From Pseudoalteromonas sp. HM-SA03 (GTDB lineage Bacteria > Pseudomonadota > Gammaproteobacteria > Enterobacterales > Alteromonadaceae), in contig NZ_NSDG01000112.1 of NCBI RefSeq assembly GCF_002289345.1, positions 26,210-62,605 of the forward strand: DNA of 36,396 nt, read 5' to 3'. The translations under genes and the position numbers were made by a program. Shown here in pieces: positions 1 to 8,464 of the stretch. Position 1 is the first letter of the stretch. Every line of letters starts with the position of its first letter. The notes under the pieces are model-generated. The model was not told where the DNA came from and made no database searches. It saw only the letters and a list, made by a program, of their open reading frames with translations.

Positions 1-651
1 GGCGTATTCTCAATGGATGGCGTTATTTGTAACTTAAAAGCGGTTTGTGACTTAGCGGATAAGTACGACGCATTAGTGATGGTTGATGATTCACACGCGG
101 TGGGCTTTGTTGGCGAAAATGGCCGCGGAACACCGGAATACTGTGGTGTATTAGACCGAGTGGATATTATTACAGGAACGCTTGGTAAAGCGCTTGGCGG
201 TGCATCGGGCGGTTATACCTCTGGTAAGAAAGAAATCGTGGAGTGGTTACGTCAGCGTTCACGTCCTTATTTATTCTCAAACTCGCTAGCGCCTTCAATT
301 GTTACTGCTTCAATCAAAGTACTAGACATGATGAAAGAAGGCGATGCCCTACGTGCTAAACTATGGGATAACGCAGCTTACTTCCGTACTAAGATGGAAG
401 CTGTTGGCTTTACTTGTGCGGGTAAAGATCACGCGATTATTCCAGTTATGTTAGGCGATGCCAAAGTGGCCTCAGAAATGGCTGACAGACTGCTAGCTGA
501 AGGGATCTATGTGATCGGTTTCTCTTATCCTGTTGTGCCAAAAGGTCAAGCTAGGATCAGAACACAAATTTCAGCTGCGCATACGACTGAGCAGCTAGAC
601 AAAGCAATCGAAGCCTTTACCCGTATTGGTAAAGACCTAGGCGTCATTTAA
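1..651 (+). CDS. kbl: 2-amino-3-ketobutyrate CoA ligase (glycine C-acetyltransferase), C-terminal part
   Basis: The gene enters the window already open (frame 1 reads G-V-F-S-M-D-G), so only the last 216 codons are present; the family is about 398 residues. It is a PLP-dependent alpha-oxoamine synthase that cleaves 2-amino-3-ketobutyrate with CoA to glycine and acetyl-CoA. Visible landmarks are the [17 protein letters not shown] segment, which holds the PLP-contacting Asp and His, and [14 protein letters not shown], whose Lys (codon 187-189) should form the Schiff base. About 153 residues follow that Lys, as in E. coli Kbl. It lies 44 bp upstream of tdh on the same strand, the usual threonine-catabolic pair. 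The ATG at 13 is internal and not the true start. Confidence 0.96.
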   Translation, partial: GVFSMDGVICNLKAVCDLADKYDALVMVDDSHAVGFVGENGRGTPEYCGVLDRVDIITGTLGKALGGASGGYTSGKKEIVEWLRQRSRPYLFSNSLAPSIVTASIKVLDMMKEGDALRAKLWDNAAYFRTKMEAVGFTCAGKDHAIIPVMLGDAKVASEMADRLLAEGIYVIGFSYPVVPKGQARIRTQISAAHTTEQLDKAIEAFTRIGKDLGVI

Positions 652-695
652 TTTTGCCACCGGCATTAAACCGGTGCAGCTAACGAGCGAATACT

Positions 696-1721
696 ATGAA
701 AGCATTATCCAAGTTGAAAGCTGAAGAAGGAATTTGGATGGCGGATGTGCCAAAACCGGAAGTAGGGCACAACGATCTATTGATCAAAATCCGTAAAACA
801 GCAATTTGTGGTACCGACGTACACATCTACAAATGGGATGAGTGGGCACAAAACACGATCCCAACTCCAATGGTTGTGGGACACGAATACGTAGGTGAAG
901 TGGTCGATATGGGTCAAGAGGTGCGTGGTTTTAGCATTGGCGACCGAGTATCTGGTGAAGGTCATATCACATGCGGTCATTGTCGTAATTGTCGTGCTGG
1001 CCGTGTTCACCTATGTCGTAACACCATTGGGGTAGGTGTTAACCGAGAAGGTTCATTTGCAGAATACCTAGTTATTCCTGCTTATAATGCGTTTAAGATC
1101 CCCGACAATATTTCTGATGAACTCGCTTCTATCTTCGACCCATTCGGTAATGCAGTGCACACCGCATTGTCGTTTGACTTAGTTGGTGAAGACGTACTCA
1201 TTACTGGTGCTGGCCCAATTGGTATTATGGCTGCGGCAGTGGCGAAACACGTTGGTGCACGTCATGTGGTGATCACAGACGTAAACGAATATCGCCTTGA
1301 ACTTGCCACTAAAATGGGTGCTACGCGAGCAGTAAATGTGGCCAGCGAAAGCCTCGAAACGGTTATGAAAGATCTTGATATGACAGAAGGATTTGATGTT
1401 GGACTTGAAATGTCAGGGGTTCCTTCTGCATTTAAGGGTATGTTAAACAGCATGAACCATGGTGGTAAGATTGCAATACTGGGCATTCCTCCTTCTGATA
1501 TGGCGGTGGATTGGAACCAAGTGATCTTCAAGGGTCTAGTGATCAAGGGTATTTACGGCCGTGAAATGTTTGAAACTTGGTACAAAATGGCAAGTTTGAT
1601 CCAGTCAGGCTTAAACCTTGATCCAATCATTACACATCAGTTCCATGTTGATGACTTCCAGACAGGCTTTGATACGATGATTTCAGGGCAATCAGGTAAA
1701 GTTATTCTGAATTGGGATTAA
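696..1721 (+). CDS. tdh: L-threonine 3-dehydrogenase
   Basis: The product oxidises L-threonine to 2-amino-3-ketobutyrate with NAD+, feeding Kbl. It is 341 residues, the same length as E. coli Tdh, and belongs to the zinc medium-chain dehydrogenases. The catalytic zinc ligands are Cys38 (ICGTDVH) and His63-Glu64 (VGHEYVGEV). The structural zinc ligands are Cys93, Cys96, Cys99 and Cys107. The Rossmann nucleotide-binding loop GAGPIG follows near residue 174. It probably forms an operon with kbl, because no terminator is visible in the 44 bp gap, and a good hairpin terminator lies just after its stop. Confidence 0.97.
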   Translation: MKALSKLKAEEGIWMADVPKPEVGHNDLLIKIRKTAICGTDVHIYKWDEWAQNTIPTPMVVGHEYVGEVVDMGQEVRGFSIGDRVSGEGHITCGHCRNCRAGRVHLCRNTIGVGVNREGSFAEYLVIPAYNAFKIPDNISDELASIFDPFGNAVHTALSFDLVGEDVLITGAGPIGIMAAAVAKHVGARHVVITDVNEYRLELATKMGATRAVNVASESLETVMKDLDMTEGFDVGLEMSGVPSAFKGMLNSMNHGGKIAILGIPPSDMAVDWNQVIFKGLVIKGIYGREMFETWYKMASLIQSGLNLDPIITHQFHVDDFQTGFDTMISGQSGKVILNWD

Positions 1722-1762
1722 TGCTCAACTTTGCTTAGTGCATGAATGAGTAGTTATAATAG

Positions 1763-1806
1763 AAAGGCGGCTAGGTCGATACGGCTTAAGCCGTCTTTTA
1801 TTTTTT
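1763..1806 (+). terminator. Rho-independent terminator after tdh
   Basis: A 10 bp stem (1763-1772 with 1789-1798, one G-U pair) closes a 16 nt loop and is followed by a run of T with one A (TATTTTTT). An alternative small hairpin, ACGGC-TTAA-GCCGT, lies at 1781-1794. It ends the kbl-tdh unit and separates it from glpE. Confidence 0.7.
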
Positions 1807-1825
1807 AGTTTTAAATGGGTAAAAC

Positions 1826-2143
1826 ATGTCTTTTAAACATATTTCAGTAGCAAACACGCAAGCGCTTTTAGGCAATGATGATGTTGTGGTAGCAGACATT
1901 CGCGATGAAAATACTTTTGCACAAGGGCATATTCCAGGCGCTGAACATTTATCTAACGCTAATCTTGCGCATTTTATGCAGGAAAAAGAGTTTGACCAAC
2001 CAATCGTGGTTGTGTGTTATCACGGTATCTCCTCACAAGGCGCTGCTAATTACCTAGTAGAGCAGGGCTTTGAAGATGTTTATAGTATGGATGGTGGTTT
2101 TACGCAGTGGGCAAGTGAATTGCCAAACGAGATTGAAAAGTGA
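1826..2143 (+). CDS. glpE: Thiosulfate sulfurtransferase GlpE (single-domain rhodanese)
   Basis: This is a 105-residue cytoplasmic rhodanese that transfers sulfane sulfur from thiosulfate to thiol or cyanide acceptors. The active-site loop CYHGISSQG puts the persulfide-forming cysteine at residue 64. The CH2A-like DIRDENTFAQGHIPGAEHL segment (residues 24-42) is typical of the fold. The length matches E. coli GlpE (108 residues). Its TGA overlaps the GTG start of glpG, so the two are translationally coupled. Unlike E. coli, no glpR or glpD is visible beside the pair. Confidence 0.92.
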   Translation: MSFKHISVANTQALLGNDDVVVADIRDENTFAQGHIPGAEHLSNANLAHFMQEKEFDQPIVVVCYHGISSQGAANYLVEQGFEDVYSMDGGFTQWASELPNEIEK

Positions 2144-2967
2144 AGTTAATAGCCCATTATCACAATGCACGGCTAGCACAAGGTGCAGTCGATTATTTTA
2201 AGACGCAAGGGATTTACTGTGTTTTGCAAAGTCACGATGGGCAACAAGTTGAAGTTTGGCTAGAGCGTGGTGATGAAACGCTTGCTATGCGCCTTTGGCA
2301 AACGTTTTTGGAGCAACCCGAGGCTGAGTTATATCAAGCGGCTTCTTGGCAAACCGGAAGTACACAAGGATTATTTAGCTACCAAGGTGAAAACTTAAAC
2401 TTAGCACGGCGATTTTTGGGATTAAACTGGTTATTACAGGGGATTTTTGGTGTCAGTATTATTATTTTTATCGCCATGTTATTTGGTGACGCTAATGGCA
2501 TCTTTTCTGCGCTACGTTTCTCCCTAGATAAACCTTGGACTTGGATAGCACCTACACTCATACATTTTAGCGCCATACATTTGATTTTTAATTTAAGCTG
2601 GTGGTTACACCTTGGCGCGCAAATTTCAGAGAAACTAGGACTCTGGGCATTAGTTTGCATCTACTTTGTAACTGGCTTAACCAGTAATTTTATGCAGTTC
2701 CTATTCGTTGACGCTAATTTTGGTGGGCTAAGTGGTGTGGTCTACGGATTATTAGGCTTTTGCTGGGTAATTGGTCATCGAAATCCTGCTGGAGCCGCTT
2801 TGCTCTCTAAGCCTGTTGTTGGCTTTATGTTGCTTTGGATGTTGTTTGGATTTACGGATATGTTTTTTATCAATATGGCTAACTGGGCGCATTTGTTCGG
2901 ATTGCTATCAGGTATGTTGGTTGCGGTATTTTGGCCTATCAACAGGTTGCTCAAAGAAAATAATTAA
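2140..2967 (+). CDS. glpG: Rhomboid intramembrane serine protease GlpG
   Basis: The 275-residue protein begins at a GTG whose last two bases open the glpE stop (GTGA overlap). Residues 1-70 form the cytoplasmic N-terminal domain, followed by about six membrane segments from residue 93 on. The catalytic dyad is visible: Ser198 in GGLSGVVYG and His251 in NWAHLFGLLSG. His147 and Asn151 (HLIFN) correspond to the oxyanion-site His150/Asn154 of E. coli GlpG. It cleaves transmembrane substrates within the inner membrane. The physiological substrate cannot be read from the sequence. Confidence 0.95.
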   Translation: MKLIAHYHNARLAQGAVDYFKTQGIYCVLQSHDGQQVEVWLERGDETLAMRLWQTFLEQPEAELYQAASWQTGSTQGLFSYQGENLNLARRFLGLNWLLQGIFGVSIIIFIAMLFGDANGIFSALRFSLDKPWTWIAPTLIHFSAIHLIFNLSWWLHLGAQISEKLGLWALVCIYFVTGLTSNFMQFLFVDANFGGLSGVVYGLLGFCWVIGHRNPAGAALLSKPVVGFMLLWMLFGFTDMFFINMANWAHLFGLLSGMLVAVFWPINRLLKENN

Positions 2968-2977
2968 TTATGTATAT

Positions 2978-3012
2978 GAACTCGGGATCAAGCGTTTCCG
3001 AGTTCTTGTGTG
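2978..3012 (+). terminator. Possible terminator hairpin after glpG
   Basis: An 8 bp perfect stem (GAACTCGG at 2978-2985 with CCGAGTTC at 2998-3005) encloses a 12 nt loop just after the glpG stop. Only TTGTGTG follows, so the T-tract is poor. It sits between glpG and the convergent FliL-like gene and could serve either side. Confidence 0.4.
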
Positions 3013-3023
3013 AGCGGATTGAA

Positions 3024-3419
3024 CTAGTGATATAAATATTTAGTAAAAAGCACATCTCGAACAATTTCCTGCCCAGTTTCTTCTTTTAGCAGTGTCTTTA
3101 GCTTTTCCGCACAGCGTTTTCTGATTTCTTCTCTACCAGTTAATGATTTAATAGTTTCTTCGTTTTCTTTACTCAGGATCTGTACAATTGCATCTCTTAG
3201 TAAAGGTGTATGATGTTCAACCACGGCAATATTTGCAACGTCATTTAACATTAGATCAACGGTAACACGGACATAACCGAGCTTTTTGTTGGACTGGCCT
3301 ATGTAGTTTGTGATGATATCTGGCTCAAACCCGTAATACCCAATAGTTGAGTCCGCTTTTACAGGGGAAGTCGTGGTTAATGCAATGCATAATGTGAGTA
3401 CAACAGCCAACAGTCTCAT
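3024..3419 (-). CDS. FliL-family (flagellar basal-body associated) secreted protein, orphan
   Basis: A 131-residue protein with an N-terminal signal peptide (hydrophobic residues 3-17, likely cleavage after Val-Lys-Ala at residue 22). The rest resembles the FliL family: a beta segment (GYVRVTVDLML), then LLRDAIVQILS, an IRKRCAEKLKTLL helix and a final VRDVLFTKYLYH strand. Canonical FliL is anchored by one uncleaved N-terminal helix, works with the stator and is encoded within a flagellar operon. Here there is no flagellar neighbour and the N-terminus looks cleavable, so this is a paralogue whose role in motility is uncertain. An inverted repeat overlaps its ribosome-binding region. Confidence 0.75.
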   Translation of the reverse strand: MRLLAVVLTLCIALTTTSPVKADSTIGYYGFEPDIITNYIGQSNKKLGYVRVTVDLMLNDVANIAVVEHHTPLLRDAIVQILSKENEETIKSLTGREEIRKRCAEKLKTLLKEETGQEIVRDVLFTKYLYH

Positions 3420-3424
3420 GTTTA

Positions 3425-3439
3425 ATTAGGTATCCTAAT
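3425..3439 (-). promoter_or_regulatory. Inverted repeat covering the ribosome-binding site of the FliL-like gene
   Basis: The 15 bp ATTAGG-TAT-CCTAAT dyad ends 6 bp before the start codon. On the minus strand the stem contains TAGGAT, the best Shine-Dalgarno candidate. It could be a small repressor operator or an RNA hairpin that hides the ribosome-binding site. This is inference from position only. Confidence 0.35.
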
Positions 3440-3570
3440 ACAAATTACTTTTTACTTAGTTTATACATAATTGCGTTGATTTTACAGTTGGCTTCAGCAC
3501 AAACATAAACTTTTTAGAAAGCCTCTGCTCTGCTATTATGACCGCGGATTTTTAAAACGGAAATAGAACG

Positions 3571-4104
3571 TTGCCTTTGCTATTACCCTTAGAACGCTCT
3601 TGGCTGAAGAATACGCAGTTGGTGGATATTGAGCCTACACTTTCTCCCTACTTACTAGAGACCCAATCTCTAACCGCAAAATTAAAAGAAACTTGTGATA
3701 AATTTTCTGTGACTGTGCTTGCTAATGAACTCAGAAACGCTCCAGGTGCGTTACGTACAGATCTTTCTGAGCAGGTTTGGTGCCGAGAAGTAACGCTAAA
3801 TTGTAACGGTAAAGCAGCTGTATTTGGACAAAGTTGGCTCAATGAGGAGGCATGTACTGTCGGAATGGATGCAATTGGTGAGACACCTTTGGGTGAGTTA
3901 CTGTTTACTGATTCAAACTGGCAGCGCGGGACCCTTGAGTATCTTCGTTTAGCTACTTCTGACTATCCGGCGCTGATTGAACTTATTGCACCCACCACTG
4001 GCGTCGTCCCAGAGAGTTTATTTGCCAGAAGAAGCTGGTTTAAAAACGGCAAAGCAAAGATTTTAGTTTGTGAAGTCTTTATATCGGAAAGCTTCTATGA
4101 TTGA
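3571..4104 (+). CDS. ubiC: Chorismate pyruvate-lyase
   Basis: UbiC converts chorismate to 4-hydroxybenzoate and pyruvate, the first committed step of ubiquinone synthesis. The 177-residue product starts at TTG (3571); the next ATG is well inside the conserved region, so TTG is the likely start. Family landmarks are WLKNTQLVDI, residue Arg72 in the CREV segment (active-site Arg), GETPLGELLF (residues 103-112), the ARRSWF segment and Glu168 in LVCEVF. The stop TGA overlaps the start of ubiA, as expected for a coupled ubiCA operon. Confidence 0.9.
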   Translation: MPLLLPLERSWLKNTQLVDIEPTLSPYLLETQSLTAKLKETCDKFSVTVLANELRNAPGALRTDLSEQVWCREVTLNCNGKAAVFGQSWLNEEACTVGMDAIGETPLGELLFTDSNWQRGTLEYLRLATSDYPALIELIAPTTGVVPESLFARRSWFKNGKAKILVCEVFISESFYD

Positions 4105-4960
4105 TCACCTGAAATGGCAGGCTTACAGCCAACTTATGCGATTAGATAAGCCAATCGGAACTTTACTATTATTGTGGCCAACACTTTGGTCACTGTGGTT
4201 TGCAGCTGAAGGTGTCCCAAGTATCTGGCTTATTGTTATCTTTGCTCTGGGTGTATTAGTAATGCGCAGTGCGGGCTGTGTTATCAATGATTTTGCCGAT
4301 CGCAAAGTTGATGGGGCTGTAAAGCGTACAGCGACAAGACCGCTTGCAAGAGGGGCCGTGACGAGTAAAGAAGCGCTAGGTCTATTTGCTATTTTGGTCG
4401 CAGTGGCTTTTATTTTGGTGCTTTTTTTAAATTGGCAAACCATTGCGTTATCCTTTGGAGCGCTTGCATTAGCCGCTGTCTACCCTTTTATGAAACGTTA
4501 TACAAACTTACCTCAAATTGTACTTGGAGCAGCCTTTAGCTGGGCAATACCGATGGCTTTTATGGCAGTAAATCAAAGTGTGCCAGTACTTGCTTGGATA
4601 TTGTTTACTGCGAATTTAATATGGACTGTCGCCTATGACACTATGTACGCCATGGTAGATAGGGATGATGATTTGAAGATTGGGGTAAAGTCTACTGCGA
4701 TTTTATTCGGCAAATGGGATCTCCATATTATTGCGTTGCTCAACATCACATTTATCGCGATGATGGCGGCAGTTGGTGTAACGTTTGACTTGAATCTCGC
4801 TTTTTGGTGCGGCTTACTTGCAGCTTCTGTGTTACTTATTAGGCAGCAATATGCCATACGTTACAGAGACAGAGACAGATGTTTTTGGGCTTTTTTAAAC
4901 AATAATTATGTTGGCTTGGCGATTTTTTCCGGGGTCGTGCTTGGGTTTTTACCGCTCTAA
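4097..4960 (+). CDS. ubiA: 4-hydroxybenzoate octaprenyltransferase
   Basis: This membrane prenyltransferase attaches the polyprenyl tail to 4-hydroxybenzoate. I start it at ATG 4097 (287 residues, beginning Met-Ile-Asp-His). GGAAAG lies 7 nt upstream and E. coli UbiA also begins shortly before its MRTDKPIG motif; an in-frame GTG at 4070 inside ubiC is less likely. Both Asp-rich metal and diphosphate motifs are present: NDFADRKVD in the first half and YDTMYAMVDRDDD in the second. About eight or nine hydrophobic segments are visible. It overlaps ubiC by 8 bp and is followed by a strong terminator. Confidence 0.95.
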   Translation: MIDHLKWQAYSQLMRLDKPIGTLLLLWPTLWSLWFAAEGVPSIWLIVIFALGVLVMRSAGCVINDFADRKVDGAVKRTATRPLARGAVTSKEALGLFAILVAVAFILVLFLNWQTIALSFGALALAAVYPFMKRYTNLPQIVLGAAFSWAIPMAFMAVNQSVPVLAWILFTANLIWTVAYDTMYAMVDRDDDLKIGVKSTAILFGKWDLHIIALLNITFIAMMAAVGVTFDLNLAFWCGLLAASVLLIRQQYAIRYRDRDRCFWAFLNNNYVGLAIFSGVVLGFLPL

Positions 4961-4975
4961 AGCGGATTATTAAAA

Positions 4976-5010
4976 CGGGCAAGTAATATAGATTATTTGC
5001 CCGCTTTTTT
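4976..5010 (+). terminator. Terminator after ubiA
   Basis: A 10 bp stem (4976-4985 with 4994-5003, one G-U pair) encloses an 8 nt loop and is followed by CTTTTTT. On the other strand the stem is followed by TTTTAATAA, so it may also end transcription of the convergent LysR gene. Confidence 0.8.
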
Positions 5011-5015
5011 AGCAA

Positions 5016-5918
5016 CTAATAAGTTACTGTTTGCTTGCTAGATGAAGATGCAGCATCCTCAATTAGCTCAAGCAAGTGATTTATATGCGCATTAGAACCA
5101 ACTTGGTGATTGGTTTGTACAATCAATTGTTCTCTGTCCAATGCCTTATTGGTTTTTAAGAAAACTAAGTTAGGATCTTGTGCGATAGTTTTTGAATGTT
5201 CGATACTAGCAATTGCAAAGCTATTGCTATTCTTCAAGCCATCAATTACTTGTTCAATATTACCAATTTTAACGCTCGTTGATTTGTTTAACGAGTCAAC
5301 GGCTTCATTAAGCATACTTTGTACTTGCTTCGACTGTGAGAAACAGCCATACATAGGATAATGGGTTAATTCGGATTTTCTGATGCTGTCTTGATTTGCT
5401 AGAGGATGATTTCTCGAAACAAATAAAACTAACTGATCAGGCAGGTGAATATCACTCACTATGCTATTTGCACTTTGTAAATACACGCTGATATCAATCT
5501 CACCAAGTTGCAGCTTACGAGTAAGCTCCAGCTCATCTTGCAACTGCATTTCGATCTTCACATTAGGGTACTGAGCTAAAAACTGACCGCAAGAAACTGG
5601 TACGATGCTGCTAGCTTGAGTCGTATAACCAATAATTAACTTTTGATTGTCACGACCAAACAAGCTTTGCTTGATGGTTTTCTTGGTTAAATCCAGTTCA
5701 GATAAGGTTGTTTTGCAATACTTTAAGAAAAGCTCACCTTGCTCAGTGAGTTTTACTGAACGTGTAGAGCGTTTAACAAGTTCACAACCAATTTCATCTT
5801 CAAGGGTTTGGATGCTTCGAGTAAGCGCTGAAGTGCTGATCTGGGTTTGTTCTGCGGCTTGTCTAAAATGTCTAAGATTGCCTAATGCTACGAACTGCTC
5901 GAGTTGTTCAAATCTCAT
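5016..5918 (-). CDS. LysR-family transcriptional regulator
   Basis: A 300-residue LTTR. Residues 1-60 form the winged helix-turn-helix, with the recognition region QISTSALTRSIQTLEDEIG and the wing KRSTRSVKLTEQG. Residues about 90-290 form the effector-binding domain, with the typical LIIGYTTQASSIVP and LGEIDISVYLQ segments. LTTRs usually control a divergent neighbour, but the gene behind it (the HD-GYP regulator) is on the same strand, so its target is not evident and it may act elsewhere. The C-terminal tail is Ser-rich (ASSSSKQT). Its ligand cannot be guessed. Confidence 0.85.
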   Translation of the reverse strand: MRFEQLEQFVALGNLRHFRQAAEQTQISTSALTRSIQTLEDEIGCELVKRSTRSVKLTEQGELFLKYCKTTLSELDLTKKTIKQSLFGRDNQKLIIGYTTQASSIVPVSCGQFLAQYPNVKIEMQLQDELELTRKLQLGEIDISVYLQSANSIVSDIHLPDQLVLFVSRNHPLANQDSIRKSELTHYPMYGCFSQSKQVQSMLNEAVDSLNKSTSVKIGNIEQVIDGLKNSNSFAIASIEHSKTIAQDPNLVFLKTNKALDREQLIVQTNHQVGSNAHINHLLELIEDAASSSSKQTVTY

Positions 5919-5961
5919 GTGAAATTCCTTTTAATTTCAACTAAAACACATTTATTACGTC

Positions 5962-5993
5962 TTTTCCCAATAATAATACACGAAGTGGGAAAA
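5962..5993. promoter_or_regulatory. Inverted repeat upstream of the LysR gene
   Basis: TTTTCCCA (5962-5969) and TGGGAAAA (5986-5993) form an 8 bp dyad with a 16 bp spacer, 44 bp upstream of the LysR start and just after the HD-GYP regulator stop. It could be an autoregulatory LTTR site or a weak terminator of the upstream gene. No T-tract follows on the minus strand. Confidence 0.35.
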
Positions 5994-6026
5994 AGAAAGT
6001 GAAGTTTTTACATTCTGATTACAAAG

Positions 6027-7550
6027 CTAGTCAGGATACCTGTCACGTATCTCAATAAATTGTTCCAGATTTTTTAGAAAAAGGTCAACCAATTTGGGTT
6101 CAAATTGTTTACCACTTTGAGTATTTAGCAAATCTATTACTTTATCTAGTGGCCAAGCGGGTTTATAACAGCGCTCACTTCCTAGTGCATCAAAGACATC
6201 TGCCAGTGCAGTGATCCTGCCGACAATGTTAATTTGCTCTCCCTTTAAACCTCTAGGATATCCTGAACCATCCCACTTTTCGTGATGTTGATGAGCGATT
6301 AATGCACCACATTGCAAAATCTCATTTGTTGAATTTTTTAAGATTTCAAACCCTTGCTGTGCATGGGTCTGCATGATTATCCATTCTTCATCCGTGAGTT
6401 TTCCAGGTTTATTTAGTATTTGATCTGGAATACTGATTTTGCCAATATCATGAAGTGGAGAGGCCAGTTTAATGATCTCTGCTTGGTAGTGAGAAAGCCC
6501 ATATAACTGCGCCAGCAGCATACTATAATGTGCCACGCGTTTTACGTGTGAGCCTGTTTCTTTCGAGCGTTTTTCGACGGCTTCACCCAGAATGTAAGAA
6601 AGCTCTTTTTGAGAATCTTTGACGGTTTCACGCAACTTTAAGTTGTCGTAGGCTAGCGCTATATTGTTTGCAAAAAATTCAAGTAGCTGAAAGTCCATGC
6701 TATGAAGTTCGCTGTCTTTACTCACATAAATCATCGTTTCACTTCCTTCTCGAGAAGGGAAGTAGCCAATATATTCATTACGAGTTTTTATCGATGTTTT
6801 TTTATTATGTGTTTCTATGAACAGGTTTTGTACATTCTCAGGTAAGGTAACATTACTGGGTTCTACGCCCGCTCCTGAGGCCGCAAGGAGTTTAAATTTT
6901 GCAGGTTCATTGGCTTGATGGTTTACTGCTGCTGCACAATATATTTCCGAATCAGATAATCCCATAACAGCGGATACATGGGATAATATGGTTGATGCAA
7001 AATCCTGAATATTGCTGCACTTCAAAAAGTTAGAAGATGCATCAATAATGCGCTCAAGGCCCATTTTGTGCTTTTCGATGGTTTGAATATCCCGATGAGC
7101 GCGTAAAGCAGAATAGAGTAGTGTTTTTAGCTTGACGGCAGTGAGCTCGGTTTTGTTCTTATAGTCATTAATATCGTAATCGCGAATGACCGATTCTTCT
7201 GGGGCTTCTCCTGGTTGCCCTGTGCGCAGCACAAGACGAATATCAAAGTTTGCTAAGTCATCGCGGATATATCGTACTAAATCAAGCCCGGCATGGTTAC
7301 TTTCCATTACGACATCAATGAGACCTACAGAGATATTCCGCTCCGTGTCCAAGATGGCTTTTGCTTCTTGTGCAGAGTAGGCGTGATGAAATCTCAGTGC
7401 TTTATTCTCAAATCGAAAGCCAGATAACACTAATTTAGTCACTTGGTGAATGTCTTCTTCATCATCTACAACCAGAATATCCCAGTAGGTTTCGGCCATT
7501 TTATTTGTAGGGCTTTCTAGCACTTCATCTGAGAACAAAAATCCGCTCAC
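6027..7550 (-). CDS. Response regulator with REC, DUF3369 and HD-GYP domains (putative c-di-GMP phosphodiesterase)
   Basis: The 507-residue protein starts at GTG (7550-7548), supported by GAGGAG 6 nt upstream. Residues 24-150 are a receiver domain: acidic pair Asp29-Asp30, phosphoacceptor Asp79 (GLIDVVME), Thr110 and a Lys in DYKNKTEL. Residues about 170-310 match the GAF-like DUF3369 sensor. Residues 320-500 are an HD-GYP domain with His367-Asp368 (HDIGK), HQHHEKWDGSGYP at about 420-432 and DVFDAL, the full set expected for an active enzyme hydrolysing c-di-GMP. No histidine kinase is adjacent, so it is probably phosphorylated by a kinase encoded elsewhere. Confidence 0.93.
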   Translation of the reverse strand: MSGFLFSDEVLESPTNKMAETYWDILVVDDEEDIHQVTKLVLSGFRFENKALRFHHAYSAQEAKAILDTERNISVGLIDVVMESNHAGLDLVRYIRDDLANFDIRLVLRTGQPGEAPEESVIRDYDINDYKNKTELTAVKLKTLLYSALRAHRDIQTIEKHKMGLERIIDASSNFLKCSNIQDFASTILSHVSAVMGLSDSEIYCAAAVNHQANEPAKFKLLAASGAGVEPSNVTLPENVQNLFIETHNKKTSIKTRNEYIGYFPSREGSETMIYVSKDSELHSMDFQLLEFFANNIALAYDNLKLRETVKDSQKELSYILGEAVEKRSKETGSHVKRVAHYSMLLAQLYGLSHYQAEIIKLASPLHDIGKISIPDQILNKPGKLTDEEWIIMQTHAQQGFEILKNSTNEILQCGALIAHQHHEKWDGSGYPRGLKGEQINIVGRITALADVFDALGSERCYKPAWPLDKVIDLLNTQSGKQFEPKLVDLFLKNLEQFIEIRDRYPD

Positions 7551-7608
7551 AGATTGCTCCTCTTTTTATGCTGACTCAACGTTAGTATAGTCGGCAGTAA
7601 CAAGGCCG

Positions 7609-8007
7609 CTAATCTTGTTGTGGTTTTTTCTCGATATTTTGCAATTCTAGTTCGATTGCATCGCAAGAAATGTGGATTTCATAAAGAGAAAGTAACAATG
7701 ACAAGGTTAGGCTACAGAGACTTGCGCCAAACAATGTGATACCAAGCAAGGATATTTCAAGAAATAAGGCAAACATTGAAGACGTACAAAGTAAAAATGC
7801 AATTACGCCCCACACTTGCATTCGTCTGATTAATCTAATTCGTTTTCTTAAGTTTTCGATTTGTGCTTTAACCAAAGGCCTTATGGTATCGCCTTCTCGG
7901 GCGTTTAATTCACGGATCAATTGTGCAAGTACCAAAAAGCGATTGGTGTAAGCGAGTAATAACAAAGAAATTGCTGGGAATAATAGGCCTGGTGTTGTTA
8001 GAGTCAT
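7609..8007 (-). CDS. DUF2721-family membrane protein
   Basis: A 132-residue inner-membrane protein. It has a hydrophobic N-terminal segment (about residues 7-30), then a charged cytoplasmic stretch (EGDTIRPLVKAQIENLRKRIRLIRR), two further hydrophobic segments (about 66-86 and 88-108) and a charged tail. The layout and the LRKRIRLIRR region match DUF2721, whose function is unknown. It lies 58 bp upstream of the HD-GYP regulator on the same strand and could be cotranscribed with it. Confidence 0.75.
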   Translation of the reverse strand: MTLTTPGLLFPAISLLLLAYTNRFLVLAQLIRELNAREGDTIRPLVKAQIENLRKRIRLIRRMQVWGVIAFLLCTSSMFALFLEISLLGITLFGASLCSLTLSLLLSLYEIHISCDAIELELQNIEKKPQQD

Positions 8008-8116
8008 AGTCGTACTTTAATGGAATAGCGTGATGATTAAGTGTGATGATAATGAATCATTTTATCAAGAAACAAATGAGCACATTGAGTGCTAATTTAA
8101 TAGAGAAGATAATGTA

Positions 8117-8464
8117 ATGAGTGAACCGTCTTTTCACTGGGTGCAATTGTGCGCTATTAGTGGCTTTGTTGAAGCACATTTACTCAAAGGCCAACTAGAA
8201 CAAGCGAATATTCAGGTTCGCTTACAAGGTGAACATTTGTCAGGTGCTATTGGTGAAATTCCAGCAGAGCAAGCAGCCATCAAGCTCTTTGTTTATGCAA
8301 TAAAGTTACCCGAGGCTCATGAAATATTGGTAAACTATAACAAATCACGTCATCGCAGTGCCGCCGAGCTGTCGGATTGGCTATGTAACCACTGTGCAGA
8401 ATTAAATGGTCCAGCGTTTGAATATTGCTGGCAATGTGGAAATAAGCATGAGCAAAGCAAATAA
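8117..8464 (+). CDS. DUF2007-type protein with C-terminal zinc ribbon
   Basis: A 115-residue soluble protein. Residues about 10-72 fit the DUF2007 (putative signal-transducing) fold, a small ferredoxin-like domain: FVEAHLLKGQLEQANIQVRLQGEHL, then AIKLFVYAIKLPEAHEIL. The C-terminus carries a zinc ribbon with Cys90-x2-Cys93 and Cys104-x2-Cys107. It overlaps the next gene by 17 bp, so the two are probably coupled. The biochemical role is unknown. Confidence 0.75.
   Translation: MSEPSFHWVQLCAISGFVEAHLLKGQLEQANIQVRLQGEHLSGAIGEIPAEQAAIKLFVYAIKLPEAHEILVNYNKSRHRSAAELSDWLCNHCAELNGPAFEYCWQCGNKHEQSK

Noticed and set aside
2771..3013. 80-codon plus-strand frame overlapping the end of glpG
   Set aside because: It lies in another frame of glpG, whose rhomboid motifs are intact, and has no ribosome-binding site; it is a shadow.
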